Assembly: GCF_001306035.1 (NCBI RefSeq)
Contig: NZ_LGCM01000016.1
Coordinates: 1-35,815, forward strand
Length of the DNA stretch: 35,815 nucleotides
Direction: 5' to 3'
DNA from: Levilinea saccharolytica
GTDB lineage: Bacteria; Chloroflexota; Anaerolineae; Anaerolineales; Anaerolineaceae
The notes beneath the pieces were generated by a model that was not told the DNA's origin, searched no databases, and saw nothing but the letters and a program-made list of their open reading frames with translations. The stretch's first letter is position 1. Every line of letters starts with the position of its first letter. Of this stretch, positions 1 through 8,207 are shown piece after piece. The position numbers and the translations under genes are program-made.

Positions 1-140
1 GGCCAGGAATGGCCAGCGGATTGATGGCTGCGGGGGTCAGGATCCATTAGGTCCCTTTGCCGAATATTCCCAAAAACCGCCTGCTGTTTGCGTGCTAAAT
101 CACCAACCGACTTTGGGACAGACACGTGACATCTGATCTC
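1..140. other. Left-edge sequence, no confident gene
   Basis: No convincing gene is visible here. On the minus strand an ATG at 47-45 is preceded by an AAAGGG-like ribosome binding site (about 53-58) and stays open to the window edge for 15 codons, so a truncated minus-strand gene is possible. On the plus strand a short open frame ends at the TAG at 48-50 and could be the tail of a gene lying to the left. Neither product is recognisable. The rest, to the promoter at 141, appears non-coding. Confidence 0.3.
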
Positions 141-169
141 TTGAAAACAAGGTCAATTTAGGCTAAAAT
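141..169 (+). promoter_or_regulatory. Sigma-70-type promoter of the first lipoprotein gene
   Basis: TTGAAA at 141-146 and TAAAAT at 164-169 are separated by exactly 17 bases. Transcription would begin near 176, leaving an untranslated leader of about 120 bases before the start chosen at 298. Confidence 0.6.
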
Positions 170-297
170 GTATTCATAAGGGTCCATGTAGTTTGGGGTG
201 GAAGTTGCAAATTTGGATCCCAATGGGCTGCATCGGTCCGGGGAGTTTCCAACAAGGCATATCAAGCCGGAAAAACGTGACCATTGCAAGGAGTCGG

Positions 298-1869
298 ATG
301 AAGAAAGCCGCGTCCATCTTTTGGGTGTCTCTGGGTCTTCTCTTGCTGTTATTCACCGCTGCCTGCGGCCCAGAAGAGAATTTTTCGGGTGATTCCCCAG
401 ATCCATCCTATACCGGCGATCCATTATTCCAATCGTATTACGATTCGCTGGGTGGACAGCAGACCTTAGGTACCTTCATCTCAGATGTCATTCAAAAAGA
501 CGGGTTGGACTGCCAGTACACCGAAAACGCACTGCTGTGTCACGACCCCCAGAAACGATCCGACCGCGGCTTCAGCCTGTACCCCCTGGGCCGTGAGCTG
601 CAAATTGCGGATCTTCAGGACGGCCAGCGGAAACCCGGCGACGGTGCCCAAACCAACAACGGCTTTTGGGTGTTTTCCCCCTTCGTAGAACCAGCCCAAA
701 AGTTTGGGGCCGGCCAACCCCTTTCGCGCTACCGACACGATTACGAAAACCAGCAGACTCAGCAGTGGTTCGAAACTGTGGGTTTTTACACCCGCTTTGA
801 CGACCCCACACAGCAAGTGTACCTGTTGCCCTATGGACGCATGGCCTGTAAAGCAGAATGCGGCCCGGGTACAATCGTCCCAGACCTGGCCATCCCCCAA
901 CAGCGATCATCCAACCCCATCCTGGAACAGACAGACCGTCTCCAGGATGCTCGTGTGCTGGGCCGCCAGCTTACAGATATGTATCAGGCCCCCGACGGTT
1001 ACCAGCAAGTTGTTTTTGAAAATGCGGTGGTCTATTTGGAACCGACCAACAATCAGATTGCTCTGCGCCCCCTCAGCCAGCTGCTGAACCTCTATTCGGA
1101 TCTGCCCGGTCCCCAAAAGCACAACCGCAAAGACGGCATGGTCTTTTATCCGCTTTCCAACGGCAAAGGGTTTCATGTGCCGGTGGATTTTGACAATTTT
1201 CTGAACCAGACCATCTCCGGGCAGGATTTGGCGGGTAATCCCATCAGCGGCGTTTATACCGTTTCCGACACCATCGCCCGCCAAAATTTCGAGAATGTGG
1301 CCGTCGAATATCACCGCGACAGCCCCGCGGAATATCGGGTGCGGCTGGCCCCCATTGGACGGCAGTATCTGGAAAAGTTTGGGCAGCCCGCTGCCCCCAG
1401 CCAGCCGCCCGCCCCCCAGCCCGAAGCTGAGCCGCCCGCGGAACCAGAACTGGAGCCCCAGCCCGCAGAACCCCCCCAGGAAATCCCGCAAGCCCCGGTT
1501 CCCCAGGAACCCGAGTTTGCTGAACCCTCCGAAGGCGGCGCCAGCGGACAGCTCGGCTTTGTGTACCGTTCCGCGGATGAAATTCAAGAAGGCGCCGATT
1601 TCAAGGTGTATCTGCTGGTCTTCGACAACATGAACCTGCGCCCGGCCAAAGGCGTCCGCGCACGCATCGAGCTGAACGTGCTGGGCAAGACCAGCACCTA
1701 TGAATACAAATTCCAGGCCACCAACAGCTACGGCTGGGCGGCTGTGGTGGTACCCCCCTTGCCCGATGCTGCCGATTCCAATGTGGTCAATTACAAAATC
1801 TGCGTGGAAGCGCCTGCCGGTGGAACGATCTGTAAAGAGGATTCATTCCTGGTGTGGAACCCGCGCTAA
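298..1869 (+). CDS. Secreted lipoprotein with LGFP-like repeats and a C-terminal Ig-like domain
   Basis: This 523-residue protein starts with a lysine-containing signal peptide and a lipobox ending in Cys23 (TAAC), so it should be lipid-anchored outside the cytoplasmic membrane. The start at 298 has AAGGAG at 288-293; an in-frame extension to 193 would put 35 polar residues ahead of the signal peptide and is rejected. About four degenerate repeats are visible (residues ~54-100, 154-182, 218-260, 309-355), with recurring elements resembling Q-x-FE-N-A/V and a closing P-L/I-G-R. They resemble the LGFP-like or QxFE repeats common in secreted Chloroflexota proteins. A Pro/Glu-rich linker (~362-412) leads to a beta-rich, Ig-like C-terminal domain (~416-523). 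The function is unknown; wall or polysaccharide binding is plausible. It converges on the next gene with a 4-base overlap of stop codons. Confidence 0.8.
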   Translation: MKKAASIFWVSLGLLLLLFTAACGPEENFSGDSPDPSYTGDPLFQSYYDSLGGQQTLGTFISDVIQKDGLDCQYTENALLCHDPQKRSDRGFSLYPLGRELQIADLQDGQRKPGDGAQTNNGFWVFSPFVEPAQKFGAGQPLSRYRHDYENQQTQQWFETVGFYTRFDDPTQQVYLLPYGRMACKAECGPGTIVPDLAIPQQRSSNPILEQTDRLQDARVLGRQLTDMYQAPDGYQQVVFENAVVYLEPTNNQIALRPLSQLLNLYSDLPGPQKHNRKDGMVFYPLSNGKGFHVPVDFDNFLNQTISGQDLAGNPISGVYTVSDTIARQNFENVAVEYHRDSPAEYRVRLAPIGRQYLEKFGQPAAPSQPPAPQPEAEPPAEPELEPQPAEPPQEIPQAPVPQEPEFAEPSEGGASGQLGFVYRSADEIQEGADFKVYLLVFDNMNLRPAKGVRARIELNVLGKTSTYEYKFQATNSYGWAAVVVPPLPDAADSNVVNYKICVEAPAGGTICKEDSFLVWNPR

Positions 1870-2834
1870 GGGCGCGCTTCCACTTCCCAGATCACGCGGT
1901 GAATGCGCTGTCCCAGGCTGTACACCACCCCCCGAAACGCCATTTTTTCGCCGCCCGCCAGGGCGGTTTCATTTTCCCAGCGCCGCACGCCCACCACACG
2001 CCCGTTCGCGTCCAGCGCCACCAGCGCCACCCACAGCGTGGATGCGCCGCCCTCCCCCACTTCTAATTCCCCCTCCACCTGCGCGCTCAGGCCGTCCTGG
2101 CGGATGGTCACGCTTTCGTTCGCCAGCCGCGCTTCTGTGTAACGCCCCCCGCCGTCCCCCACCGGCAGCGCCGACTGCACGCTCACGCTCACCGTCCCAT
2201 CCGTCTCCCAGGGCGGCGGGAAGTACGCCATCAGCGGCAGCCTCCCTCCGGCGGGCAGCCGGTTCAGGGGCAGTTCCGCGCTCTGTGAACGCACCTCGCC
2301 CCCCTCACCCGCCTGCACCGTCATCCGCGCCGAAACCCCCTCCACCGCCTGGTCACCCGGGTTGCGCAGCATGGCAAAGCACCACGCGCCCCCTTCAGCG
2401 CTGCGCAGGCAATTCACTCTTCCAGCGCGCAGCGCCACCGGCGTGGGGCTGGGTAATATTCCATCTTCCAGCGCTTCACTCTGGGCTGAGGGAGGGATCA
2501 CCAGGGAGGTGCCCACCACCAGCAGGCGCGGATCTACCCCAGGGTTGGCCTCCACAATCGCGGCCACGCTCACCCCGTAGCGGTAGGCAATCCCACCCAA
2601 ATCCTCCCCGCGGGCAATGACATGGCTGCGCGGGGTGGGGCTGGGCTGGGGGATGGGGGTGCTGCTGAGCGCGGTGAGGGGGGTGGGGGTTTGCGATGCT
2701 GTCGGCGTTTGATATGCCGCCAGCGTCCCCGTGGGCATATCCGGCGGCGCGGGGGTTAGGCTGGCCTGCGGGCCGCAGCTCGCCGCCGCCGCCAAAAGCA
2801 GCAGTACCCCGAAAGATTTCCAAACGGGTCTCAT
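1866..2834 (-). CDS. LysM-domain lipoprotein
   Basis: The 322-residue protein has a signal peptide with lipobox Cys20 (AASC), then a Thr/Pro-rich linker (~24-68) and one LysM domain (~70-115). The LysM shows a G-E-D-L-x-x-I-A-x-R-Y-G-V pattern and ends in V-I-P-P, the usual glycan-binding fold for peptidoglycan or chitin-like polymers. The remaining ~200 residues are predicted beta-rich (FxxE/LxxN-type bilayer-proximal domain) and I do not recognise them. There is no ribosome binding site upstream; a TATAAT lies 6 bases before the ATG, so the message is probably leaderless. The role is inferred to be envelope-associated and non-catalytic. Confidence 0.8.
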   Translation of the reverse strand: MRPVWKSFGVLLLLAAAASCGPQASLTPAPPDMPTGTLAAYQTPTASQTPTPLTALSSTPIPQPSPTPRSHVIARGEDLGGIAYRYGVSVAAIVEANPGVDPRLLVVGTSLVIPPSAQSEALEDGILPSPTPVALRAGRVNCLRSAEGGAWCFAMLRNPGDQAVEGVSARMTVQAGEGGEVRSQSAELPLNRLPAGGRLPLMAYFPPPWETDGTVSVSVQSALPVGDGGGRYTEARLANESVTIRQDGLSAQVEGELEVGEGGASTLWVALVALDANGRVVGVRRWENETALAGGEKMAFRGVVYSLGQRIHRVIWEVEARP

Positions 2835-2840
2835 GCCGGC

Positions 2841-2846
2841 ATTATA
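2841..2846 (-). promoter_or_regulatory. -10 box abutting the LysM lipoprotein start (leaderless)
   Basis: On the minus strand TATAAT occupies 2846-2841 and the ATG begins at 2834, leaving 6 bases. A weak -35 candidate (TTGCGG, 2871-2866) sits 19 bases upstream. This geometry places the transcription start at or within a base or two of the start codon. Confidence 0.5.
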
Positions 2847-2889
2847 ACATGCCCTCTCACCCCACCCGCAAGAAGCCCTCGCCTGCGTC

Positions 2890-2918
2890 TTGCCCCCACC
2901 CCCAGCCTGTGCTAAACT
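2890..2918 (+). promoter_or_regulatory. Extended -10 promoter for the TPR gene (leaderless)
   Basis: TTGCCC at 2890-2895 and TAAACT at 2913-2918 are 17 bases apart, and a TGn extension (2910-2912) precedes the -10. The ATG at 2925 follows after 6 bases, with no ribosome binding site between. Confidence 0.5.
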
Positions 2919-2924
2919 GATACC

Positions 2925-4745
2925 ATGCCGTCACCCGAAGAGACCATGTTTAACGAAGCCGTCACCGCCCTGAAAAAGGGCGATAAAGCCCGCGCGCGCG
3001 ACCTGCTCACGCGCCTGATTAAACGCGTCCCCACCCAGCCGGATATCTGGCTGTGGATGAGCGCCGCGGTAGAAACCCGCCGCGAGCGTGTATACTGCCT
3101 GAAAGAAGCTCTTCGCCTCGACCCCACCAACCGCACCGCCCGCCACGGCCTGATCCTGGCGGGGGAGCTGCCCCCCGATCCCACCCTGGCCATCCCGCCG
3201 GAGCTTCAGCGCCGCAACTGGGAGTCGCAGTTGGCCGCCTTGCAGGTGCAGCCAGAGCGTGAACTGCTGGGCCTATCCTGGAAACAAATTGCCCTCTATG
3301 CGGCCGCGGCGGTAGTGGTCATCGCCCTGGTCACCGTGGGCATCCTCGGTTTGCGCCAGCGCAGCACCCAGCGGGTGTTTATCCCCTCCTCCGTGCCCAC
3401 CTACGGCCCCACCCCCACCTCGCTGCCTTCGCTGACCCCCGTCTTCCGCAGCCCCACCGTCCCCGCCGTAGGCCCCACCCCACTGTGGATGCTGTTGGAA
3501 GCCACCTACACGCCCACCCCCCTGTACGTCAACACCCCGCATGCGCGCAGCGAAGCCTATTCCATCGCCCTGCGCGCCTACGCCAACGGCCAGTGGGCTG
3601 AGATGGAAGAGTACCTTAAACAAAGCCTGCGCGACGAACCCAACGCCGCAGATTTGCTTTACTACATGGGCGAAACCTACCGCCAGCGCAAGGATACCAA
3701 AACCGCCCTGCGCTATTACGAGCAGGCCATCGCCAAGGATCCCAATTTTGCCCCCGCCTATCTGGGCCGCGCCTACGCTTACCTCGCCAGCCAGCCGCGT
3801 CGTGTGCGGGAGGCCGAGCGCGACCTGAAAACCGCCGTGGAAGCTGACCCTAACTATGCCGAAGCCTATTTGCAGCTGGCCGTCCTCAACCTGGGTGCCA
3901 ACGACCCCGAACAGGCCCTGCGCAATCTGGAAGCCGTCGGTCAGCTTCAACCGGATTCGCCCCTGCTGTATTTTTACCGCGCCAGAGCGCATCTGACCCT
4001 GGGAGATGTCGCCGAGGCCCGCGCTGCCGCCGAACAGGCCAACACCCTGGATAAAACCATGCTGGAAAGCTACCGACTGCTGGCCGAAGTGTGCAGCGCA
4101 GACCAGGACCCCGAATGTACCCTGCAGGCGGTCAACACCTACCTGCTGTATGAACCCAGAGACGCTCAGGCCCTGGCCTGGCAAGGCGGTGCCTATGCCG
4201 CTCTGGACGATTCTGAAGCCGCCCTGGATGCCTTCTCCCGTGCCCTCGAAATCGACCGCAGCCAGGCGGAAATTTTCATCCAGCGCGGCGAGCTGTACCG
4301 CATTTTGGGCGATTATGACAAAGCCATTGTGGATCTGACTCAGGCCATCGGCCTGAATCAGCGTTCCTACGCCGCCCAGTCCACCTTGGGCAAAGTTTTC
4401 TTCGCCCAGGGCGATTATCAGCAGGTGTACAACCGCTTCGCCGCCGCCGACCTGTATGCCGCCACGGATCTGCAAAAAGCCGAAGTGCTTTTCTACCGCG
4501 CCCAGGCGCAGGAGAAGCTCAACCGCGTGCTGCCCGCCATGCAGGATTATCAAAAGCTGCTGGCCATGCCCGCCGAGGTGTATCCCGAAGAATGGGCCGA
4601 ACTGGCCCGCGAACGGCTGACGGCGCTCCACACCCCCACCCGCACCGCCGCCGTCACCACCCCCACCCACACCCGCCAGCCCACGCTGACCCCGCGGCCC
4701 ACGCAAACGCGCCAGCCCACCCTCACCCACACACCCACCCCCTAA
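2925..4745 (+). CDS. Single-pass membrane protein with TPR repeats on both sides
   Basis: This 606-residue protein has a short helical N-terminal TPR-like segment (~8-75), one transmembrane helix (~121-143), a Thr/Pro-rich linker (~150-200), then at least eight consecutive tetratricopeptide repeats (~205-565), recognisable by the recurring A-x-x-x-Y-x-x-A-I/L pattern and the P at the end of each second helix. The C-terminal ~35 residues are a low-complexity T-P/T-R-Q-P repeat tail. TPR arrays are protein-interaction scaffolds; no catalytic domain is present. By the positive-inside rule the long TPR array is most likely external. The start at 2925 fits the promoter; an alternative ATG at 2946 has a GAAGAG just upstream. 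It sits 18 bases before the PBP-like gene and is probably co-transcribed, which suggests a wall or envelope assembly role. Confidence 0.85.
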   Translation: MPSPEETMFNEAVTALKKGDKARARDLLTRLIKRVPTQPDIWLWMSAAVETRRERVYCLKEALRLDPTNRTARHGLILAGELPPDPTLAIPPELQRRNWESQLAALQVQPERELLGLSWKQIALYAAAAVVVIALVTVGILGLRQRSTQRVFIPSSVPTYGPTPTSLPSLTPVFRSPTVPAVGPTPLWMLLEATYTPTPLYVNTPHARSEAYSIALRAYANGQWAEMEEYLKQSLRDEPNAADLLYYMGETYRQRKDTKTALRYYEQAIAKDPNFAPAYLGRAYAYLASQPRRVREAERDLKTAVEADPNYAEAYLQLAVLNLGANDPEQALRNLEAVGQLQPDSPLLYFYRARAHLTLGDVAEARAAAEQANTLDKTMLESYRLLAEVCSADQDPECTLQAVNTYLLYEPRDAQALAWQGGAYAALDDSEAALDAFSRALEIDRSQAEIFIQRGELYRILGDYDKAIVDLTQAIGLNQRSYAAQSTLGKVFFAQGDYQQVYNRFAAADLYAATDLQKAEVLFYRAQAQEKLNRVLPAMQDYQKLLAMPAEVYPEEWAELARERLTALHTPTRTAAVTTPTHTRQPTLTPRPTQTRQPTLTHTPTP

Positions 4746-4763
4746 GAAAGCCCCCGCTCCACC

Positions 4764-7625
4764 GTGCGCCCCCTCCAACGTTTGCTCCTCGTCCGCCGCC
4801 GACAGCAGGTTCGCCGCCCGCCTTCCTCCGCGGCCCTGCCGGCCTGGCTGTCTGCCTCAGCCCTGGGCGTACTGTTGATCGTCCTGCTCCTGTTCACCGC
4901 GGGCGGAGCCTATGCCCGCCTGACCGCCGGTCTGCCCTCCTTACAGCGCCTCGAAGCAGACCTGAACCCCCGCGACGGTCTGCTGCTGCAGCCCACCCGC
5001 CTGTATGACCGCACCGGACAGAACCTGCTCTACAGCCTGGAATCCCCCGGCATCCCCCGCCGCTATTTATATCTGGATCCCTCCAACCCCGAACATCTCT
5101 CCCCCTATCTGGTGCAGGTCACCGTGGCCCTCAACCAGCCCGATTTCTGGGCCAGCCCTGGGGTGGCCTGGCGCAGCCTGACGGATGAAAGCCCCCGCAC
5201 CCTGGCCGAAGAACTGGTCAGCGATCTGCTTTTGGAAAACGAACCCGCGGGCCTGCGGCGAACCCTGCGCATGCGTTTGCTGGCGGCTCAGGTGACCGCC
5301 CAGTACGGGCGCGCCCAGGTGTTGGAATGGTATCTTAACAGCGCCTATTTTGGCCGCCTGGCCTACGGGGCCGACGCGGCCGCCAACCTGTACCTGGGCA
5401 AATCCGCCAGCCAGTTGGACCTGCCCGAAGCCGTGCTGCTGGCCTCCGTGGCACAATCCCCGGCTCTCAACCCGCTGGATGCGCGCACCGCCGCATTGGA
5501 AAATTATCAAACCGCCCTCCAGCGCCTGCTGGCTCAAGGGGTGATCCAAGCGGACACCTACACCAGCGCCCAGCAAGCCGCCCTCAACCTGCAAGCCCCG
5601 CCCGCCGATGCGGTTCAGCTCAGCCCGGCCTTCAACCGCCTGGTGCTGGATGAACTCTACGCTCGCTTTGGCCGCGGGCGGGTGGAGCGCGGCGGGCTGC
5701 GCGTGATCACCAGCCTGGATTACGACCTTCAGCGTCAAATCAACTGCGCCGCCCGCACCCAGCTGGCCCGCCTGCAGGGGCTGACCGTCTCCGGCGTGGA
5801 AGACTGCGCCGCCGCGCGCCTGCTGCCCACCCTGCCGCCCGCTTCGCAGAGCCTGCCCAGCGGCAGCCTGGCCTCCGCCGCCCTCTTAGACCTGCCCACC
5901 GGGCAGCTTTTGGCCCTGCTGGGCGACACCACCACAGCCGGAGATACGCCGCGCCTTTCGGCCCACCAACCCGGCACGCTGCTGACCCCCTTTACCGCCC
6001 TGACGGCCTTTGCCCGCGGGTTCAGCCCCGCCTCCCTGGTATGGGATATTCCCGCCAGCCTGCCTGCCGATCTGGGGGCCTACCGTCAGCCGGAAACGGC
6101 CTACCGCGGCCCCCAGCGCCTACGTTTGGCCGTCGCCAATGACGACCTGGCTCCCCTGGCTCAACTGCTGTATCAAATCGGCCCGGCCAATACCTGGCGG
6201 CAGGTAGAACCCCTGGGGTTGACCTTGCTGGACGGGCGATCTAACCCCGGTGAGCTGTTTTTCACCGGCGGCAGCGTCAACCTGCTGCAAATTGCCCAGG
6301 CCTACAGCACCTTTGCCAATTTGGGGTTGCAGCGCGGCGCTGCCCGCAGCGCTGGCGGCCCGCTCAACCCGGTGACATTGGTCAGCGTGGAGGACATCCA
6401 CGGGCAGGTGTGGCTGGCGCCCGCCGCCCCCCAGGAAAACTCCCTGGTCAGCCCGCAATTGGCCTATCTGATCCACCACATACTGGCGGATGAGCCTGCC
6501 CGCTGGCCCAGCCTGGGCTACCCCAACCCGCTGGAAACCGGCCGCCCCACCGGCGCCAAAACCGGCCAAACCGCCCGCGGGGATGAGGTGTGGGCGGTGG
6601 GATACAGCCGCCAGATGCTGAGCGTGGTGTGGATGGGGCTGCCCGCCGAGGCCCCTGCCGAGGCGCGTTTGCAGCCGCGCATGGCCGCCGGGTTGTGGCA
6701 CGCGGCTTTTCAATATGCCCACCGCGGCCTGCCTCTGGCCGATTGGCCCGTCCCCGAAGGTCTGTCCACCCTGACGGTATGCACCCCCTCCGGCAAGCTG
6801 CCCACCAGCCAATGCCCCACCCAGGTGGAAGAAATTTTCCTGAGCGGCTCTGAACCCGTCGAGGCCGACGACCTGTACCGCACCGTTCAGGTCAACCGCG
6901 AAACCAACCGCCTGGCCACCGTCTTCACCCCCCGCGAGCTGGTCAAAGAGCAAACCTATCTGGTGGTTCCCAGCGAAGCCCTGCCCTGGGCGCGCGCCGC
7001 GGGCATTGAACTGCCGCCCGACGCCTACGACGACATTTTAGTGCCGGCTCCCCTGCCAGGCGTGGTCATCACCCAGCCGCAGATTTTCTCTTTTGTGCGC
7101 GGGCAGGTGCCCATCCTCGGCGAAGCCGGCGGCGCAGGGTTTGCCTCGTACCGCGTGCAGGTCGGCGCCGGCCTCAACCCGCAGTCTTGGCTGCTGGTGG
7201 GCAGCGAAAGCCAGACCCCCGTCAGCGGCGGCCCCCTGGCCCAATGGGATACCCAGTCTTTGCAGGACGGGCTGTACGCCGTGCGGCTGGTGGTCGTCCG
7301 CCAGGATCAGACCTTGCAAAGCGCCGTCATCCAGGTCAGCGTGGATAACACCCCGCCCCAGGCCGCCCTCACCTACCCCACCCCCCAACAGCGCTTCTCC
7401 CGCGCAGACAGCCGTACGATCAATTTCCTGGCCCAGGTCAGTGACGCCGGCGGCGTCGCCCGCGTGGAATGGTGGCTGGACGGCATCAAGATTAATGAAA
7501 ACCAGCAGGCCCCCTACAGCACCCCCTGGGTTCCCATCCCTGGCGAACATTCCCTGGTGGTGCGTGCCGCAGACCGCGCCGGAAATACCGTGGATTCACC
7601 CGCGGTGATCTTTCGGGTGGAATAA
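4764..7625 (+). CDS. Class A PBP-like protein with both catalytic domains degenerate
   Basis: The 953-residue protein has the layout of a bifunctional class A penicillin-binding protein: membrane anchor (~28-50), GT51-like region (~75-240), transpeptidase-like region (~290-640), and a C-terminal extension (~640-953) with a PBP1-type Cys-containing segment and an Ig-like domain. The GT51 fold signature is clear (VLEWYLNSAYFG at ~186-197; LPEAVLLASVAQSP at ~220-233), but the catalytic motif EDxxFxxHxG reads NQxxFxxSxG (124-133), the QQ motif reads EE (149-150), and the Glu of RKxxE is Met170. In the transpeptidase, SxxK reads TLLT (405-408) and SxN reads DDL (460-462), while KTG is kept (599-601). 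Full-length ORF with no frameshift argues against simple decay. It starts with GTG, 18 bases after the TPR gene. It may be a scaffold or regulator of wall synthesis rather than an enzyme. Confidence 0.85.
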   Translation: MRPLQRLLLVRRRQQVRRPPSSAALPAWLSASALGVLLIVLLLFTAGGAYARLTAGLPSLQRLEADLNPRDGLLLQPTRLYDRTGQNLLYSLESPGIPRRYLYLDPSNPEHLSPYLVQVTVALNQPDFWASPGVAWRSLTDESPRTLAEELVSDLLLENEPAGLRRTLRMRLLAAQVTAQYGRAQVLEWYLNSAYFGRLAYGADAAANLYLGKSASQLDLPEAVLLASVAQSPALNPLDARTAALENYQTALQRLLAQGVIQADTYTSAQQAALNLQAPPADAVQLSPAFNRLVLDELYARFGRGRVERGGLRVITSLDYDLQRQINCAARTQLARLQGLTVSGVEDCAAARLLPTLPPASQSLPSGSLASAALLDLPTGQLLALLGDTTTAGDTPRLSAHQPGTLLTPFTALTAFARGFSPASLVWDIPASLPADLGAYRQPETAYRGPQRLRLAVANDDLAPLAQLLYQIGPANTWRQVEPLGLTLLDGRSNPGELFFTGGSVNLLQIAQAYSTFANLGLQRGAARSAGGPLNPVTLVSVEDIHGQVWLAPAAPQENSLVSPQLAYLIHHILADEPARWPSLGYPNPLETGRPTGAKTGQTARGDEVWAVGYSRQMLSVVWMGLPAEAPAEARLQPRMAAGLWHAAFQYAHRGLPLADWPVPEGLSTLTVCTPSGKLPTSQCPTQVEEIFLSGSEPVEADDLYRTVQVNRETNRLATVFTPRELVKEQTYLVVPSEALPWARAAGIELPPDAYDDILVPAPLPGVVITQPQIFSFVRGQVPILGEAGGAGFASYRVQVGAGLNPQSWLLVGSESQTPVSGGPLAQWDTQSLQDGLYAVRLVVVRQDQTLQSAVIQVSVDNTPPQAALTYPTPQQRFSRADSRTINFLAQVSDAGGVARVEWWLDGIKINENQQAPYSTPWVPIPGEHSLVVRAADRAGNTVDSPAVIFRVE

Positions 7626-7650
7626 CCCCACAACTCAAGAGACTCAAACC

Positions 7651-8127
7651 ATGCCATTTCACATTCGCCCCCACCAACCCCAAGACATCCCCTGGATTCT
7701 GTCCCTCTCCGACCGGTTGACCGCCTTTGACCTGCCCGCCTGGCGTCAGGCCGAAACCATCAACAGCGCCAATCAGGCCCTGCTGAAAAAAGCCCTGGAA
7801 GAGCCTGAGACCGGCAGCACCTTCCTCATCGCCGAAACGGACAGCGGCCTCCGCGCCGGGTTTATCTTCCTTCAGACCGAAACCGAGTTCTTCAGCCGCC
7901 AGCCTCAGGGCTATATCTCCGATCTGGTGGTGCACCCCGACCACGAAGGTCAGGGGGTGGGCCGCGCGCTCTTGCAGGCCGCCGAAGCCTGGGCGCAGGA
8001 CAATGGGTTTCCCGTCCTGACCCTGTATGTGTTCGCCAGCAACGCCCGCGCCCGGCAGTTGTATGAGAAAGTGGGCTTTCAAGCCGAGTTGATCAAATAT
8101 GCCAAACCCATTCCGCCCAAAGCCTGA
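7651..8127 (+). CDS. GNAT-family N-acetyltransferase
   Basis: This 158-residue protein matches the usual size of a single GNAT domain. The acetyl-CoA binding motif A is visible as a beta strand (ISDLVVHPDHEGQGVG, ~89-104) with the Q-G-x-G-R/A turn at the pyrophosphate loop, followed by a helix and the N-A-R-A-R-x-L-Y-E-K-V-G-F motif B (~131-143). The substrate is not predictable; GNAT proteins acetylate amines on small molecules, antibiotics or protein N-termini. It lies 25 bases after the PBP-like gene, so it is likely the last gene of that transcript, and a strong hairpin terminator follows. Confidence 0.88.
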   Translation: MPFHIRPHQPQDIPWILSLSDRLTAFDLPAWRQAETINSANQALLKKALEEPETGSTFLIAETDSGLRAGFIFLQTETEFFSRQPQGYISDLVVHPDHEGQGVGRALLQAAEAWAQDNGFPVLTLYVFASNARARQLYEKVGFQAELIKYAKPIPPKA

Positions 8128-8135
8128 TCCCAAAT

Positions 8136-8174
8136 AAAAACAGGTCTCCGTGATGCGGAGACCTGTCCTTTTAT
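8136..8174. terminator. Bidirectional hairpin terminator
   Basis: An 11-bp perfect stem (8140-8150 paired with 8156-8166, loop of 5) is flanked by an A-rich tract on the left (TTTTTATTT on the minus strand) and CCTTTTAT on the right. It can stop both the GNAT transcript and the convergent rho-M23 transcript. Confidence 0.8.
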
Positions 8175-8207
8175 GTCTTCAGCTCAATGCTGCCGGGTCC
8201 GGCAGCT

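Noticed and set aside
1866-1869. Stop-codon overlaps between convergent genes (also 20659-20662) as a special signal
   Set aside because: Four-base convergent overlaps are common in compact genomes and need no special explanation.
3273-4778. A 501-residue minus-strand open frame
   Set aside because: It is a frame shadow of the TPR gene: it is Gly/Gln/Val-rich, has no recognisable domain, and covers the same bases as a clear repeat protein.
4764-7625. The PBP-like gene as a frameshifted pseudogene
   Set aside because: The reading frame is continuous for 953 codons and the non-catalytic parts are well kept, so relaxed decay is unlikely.
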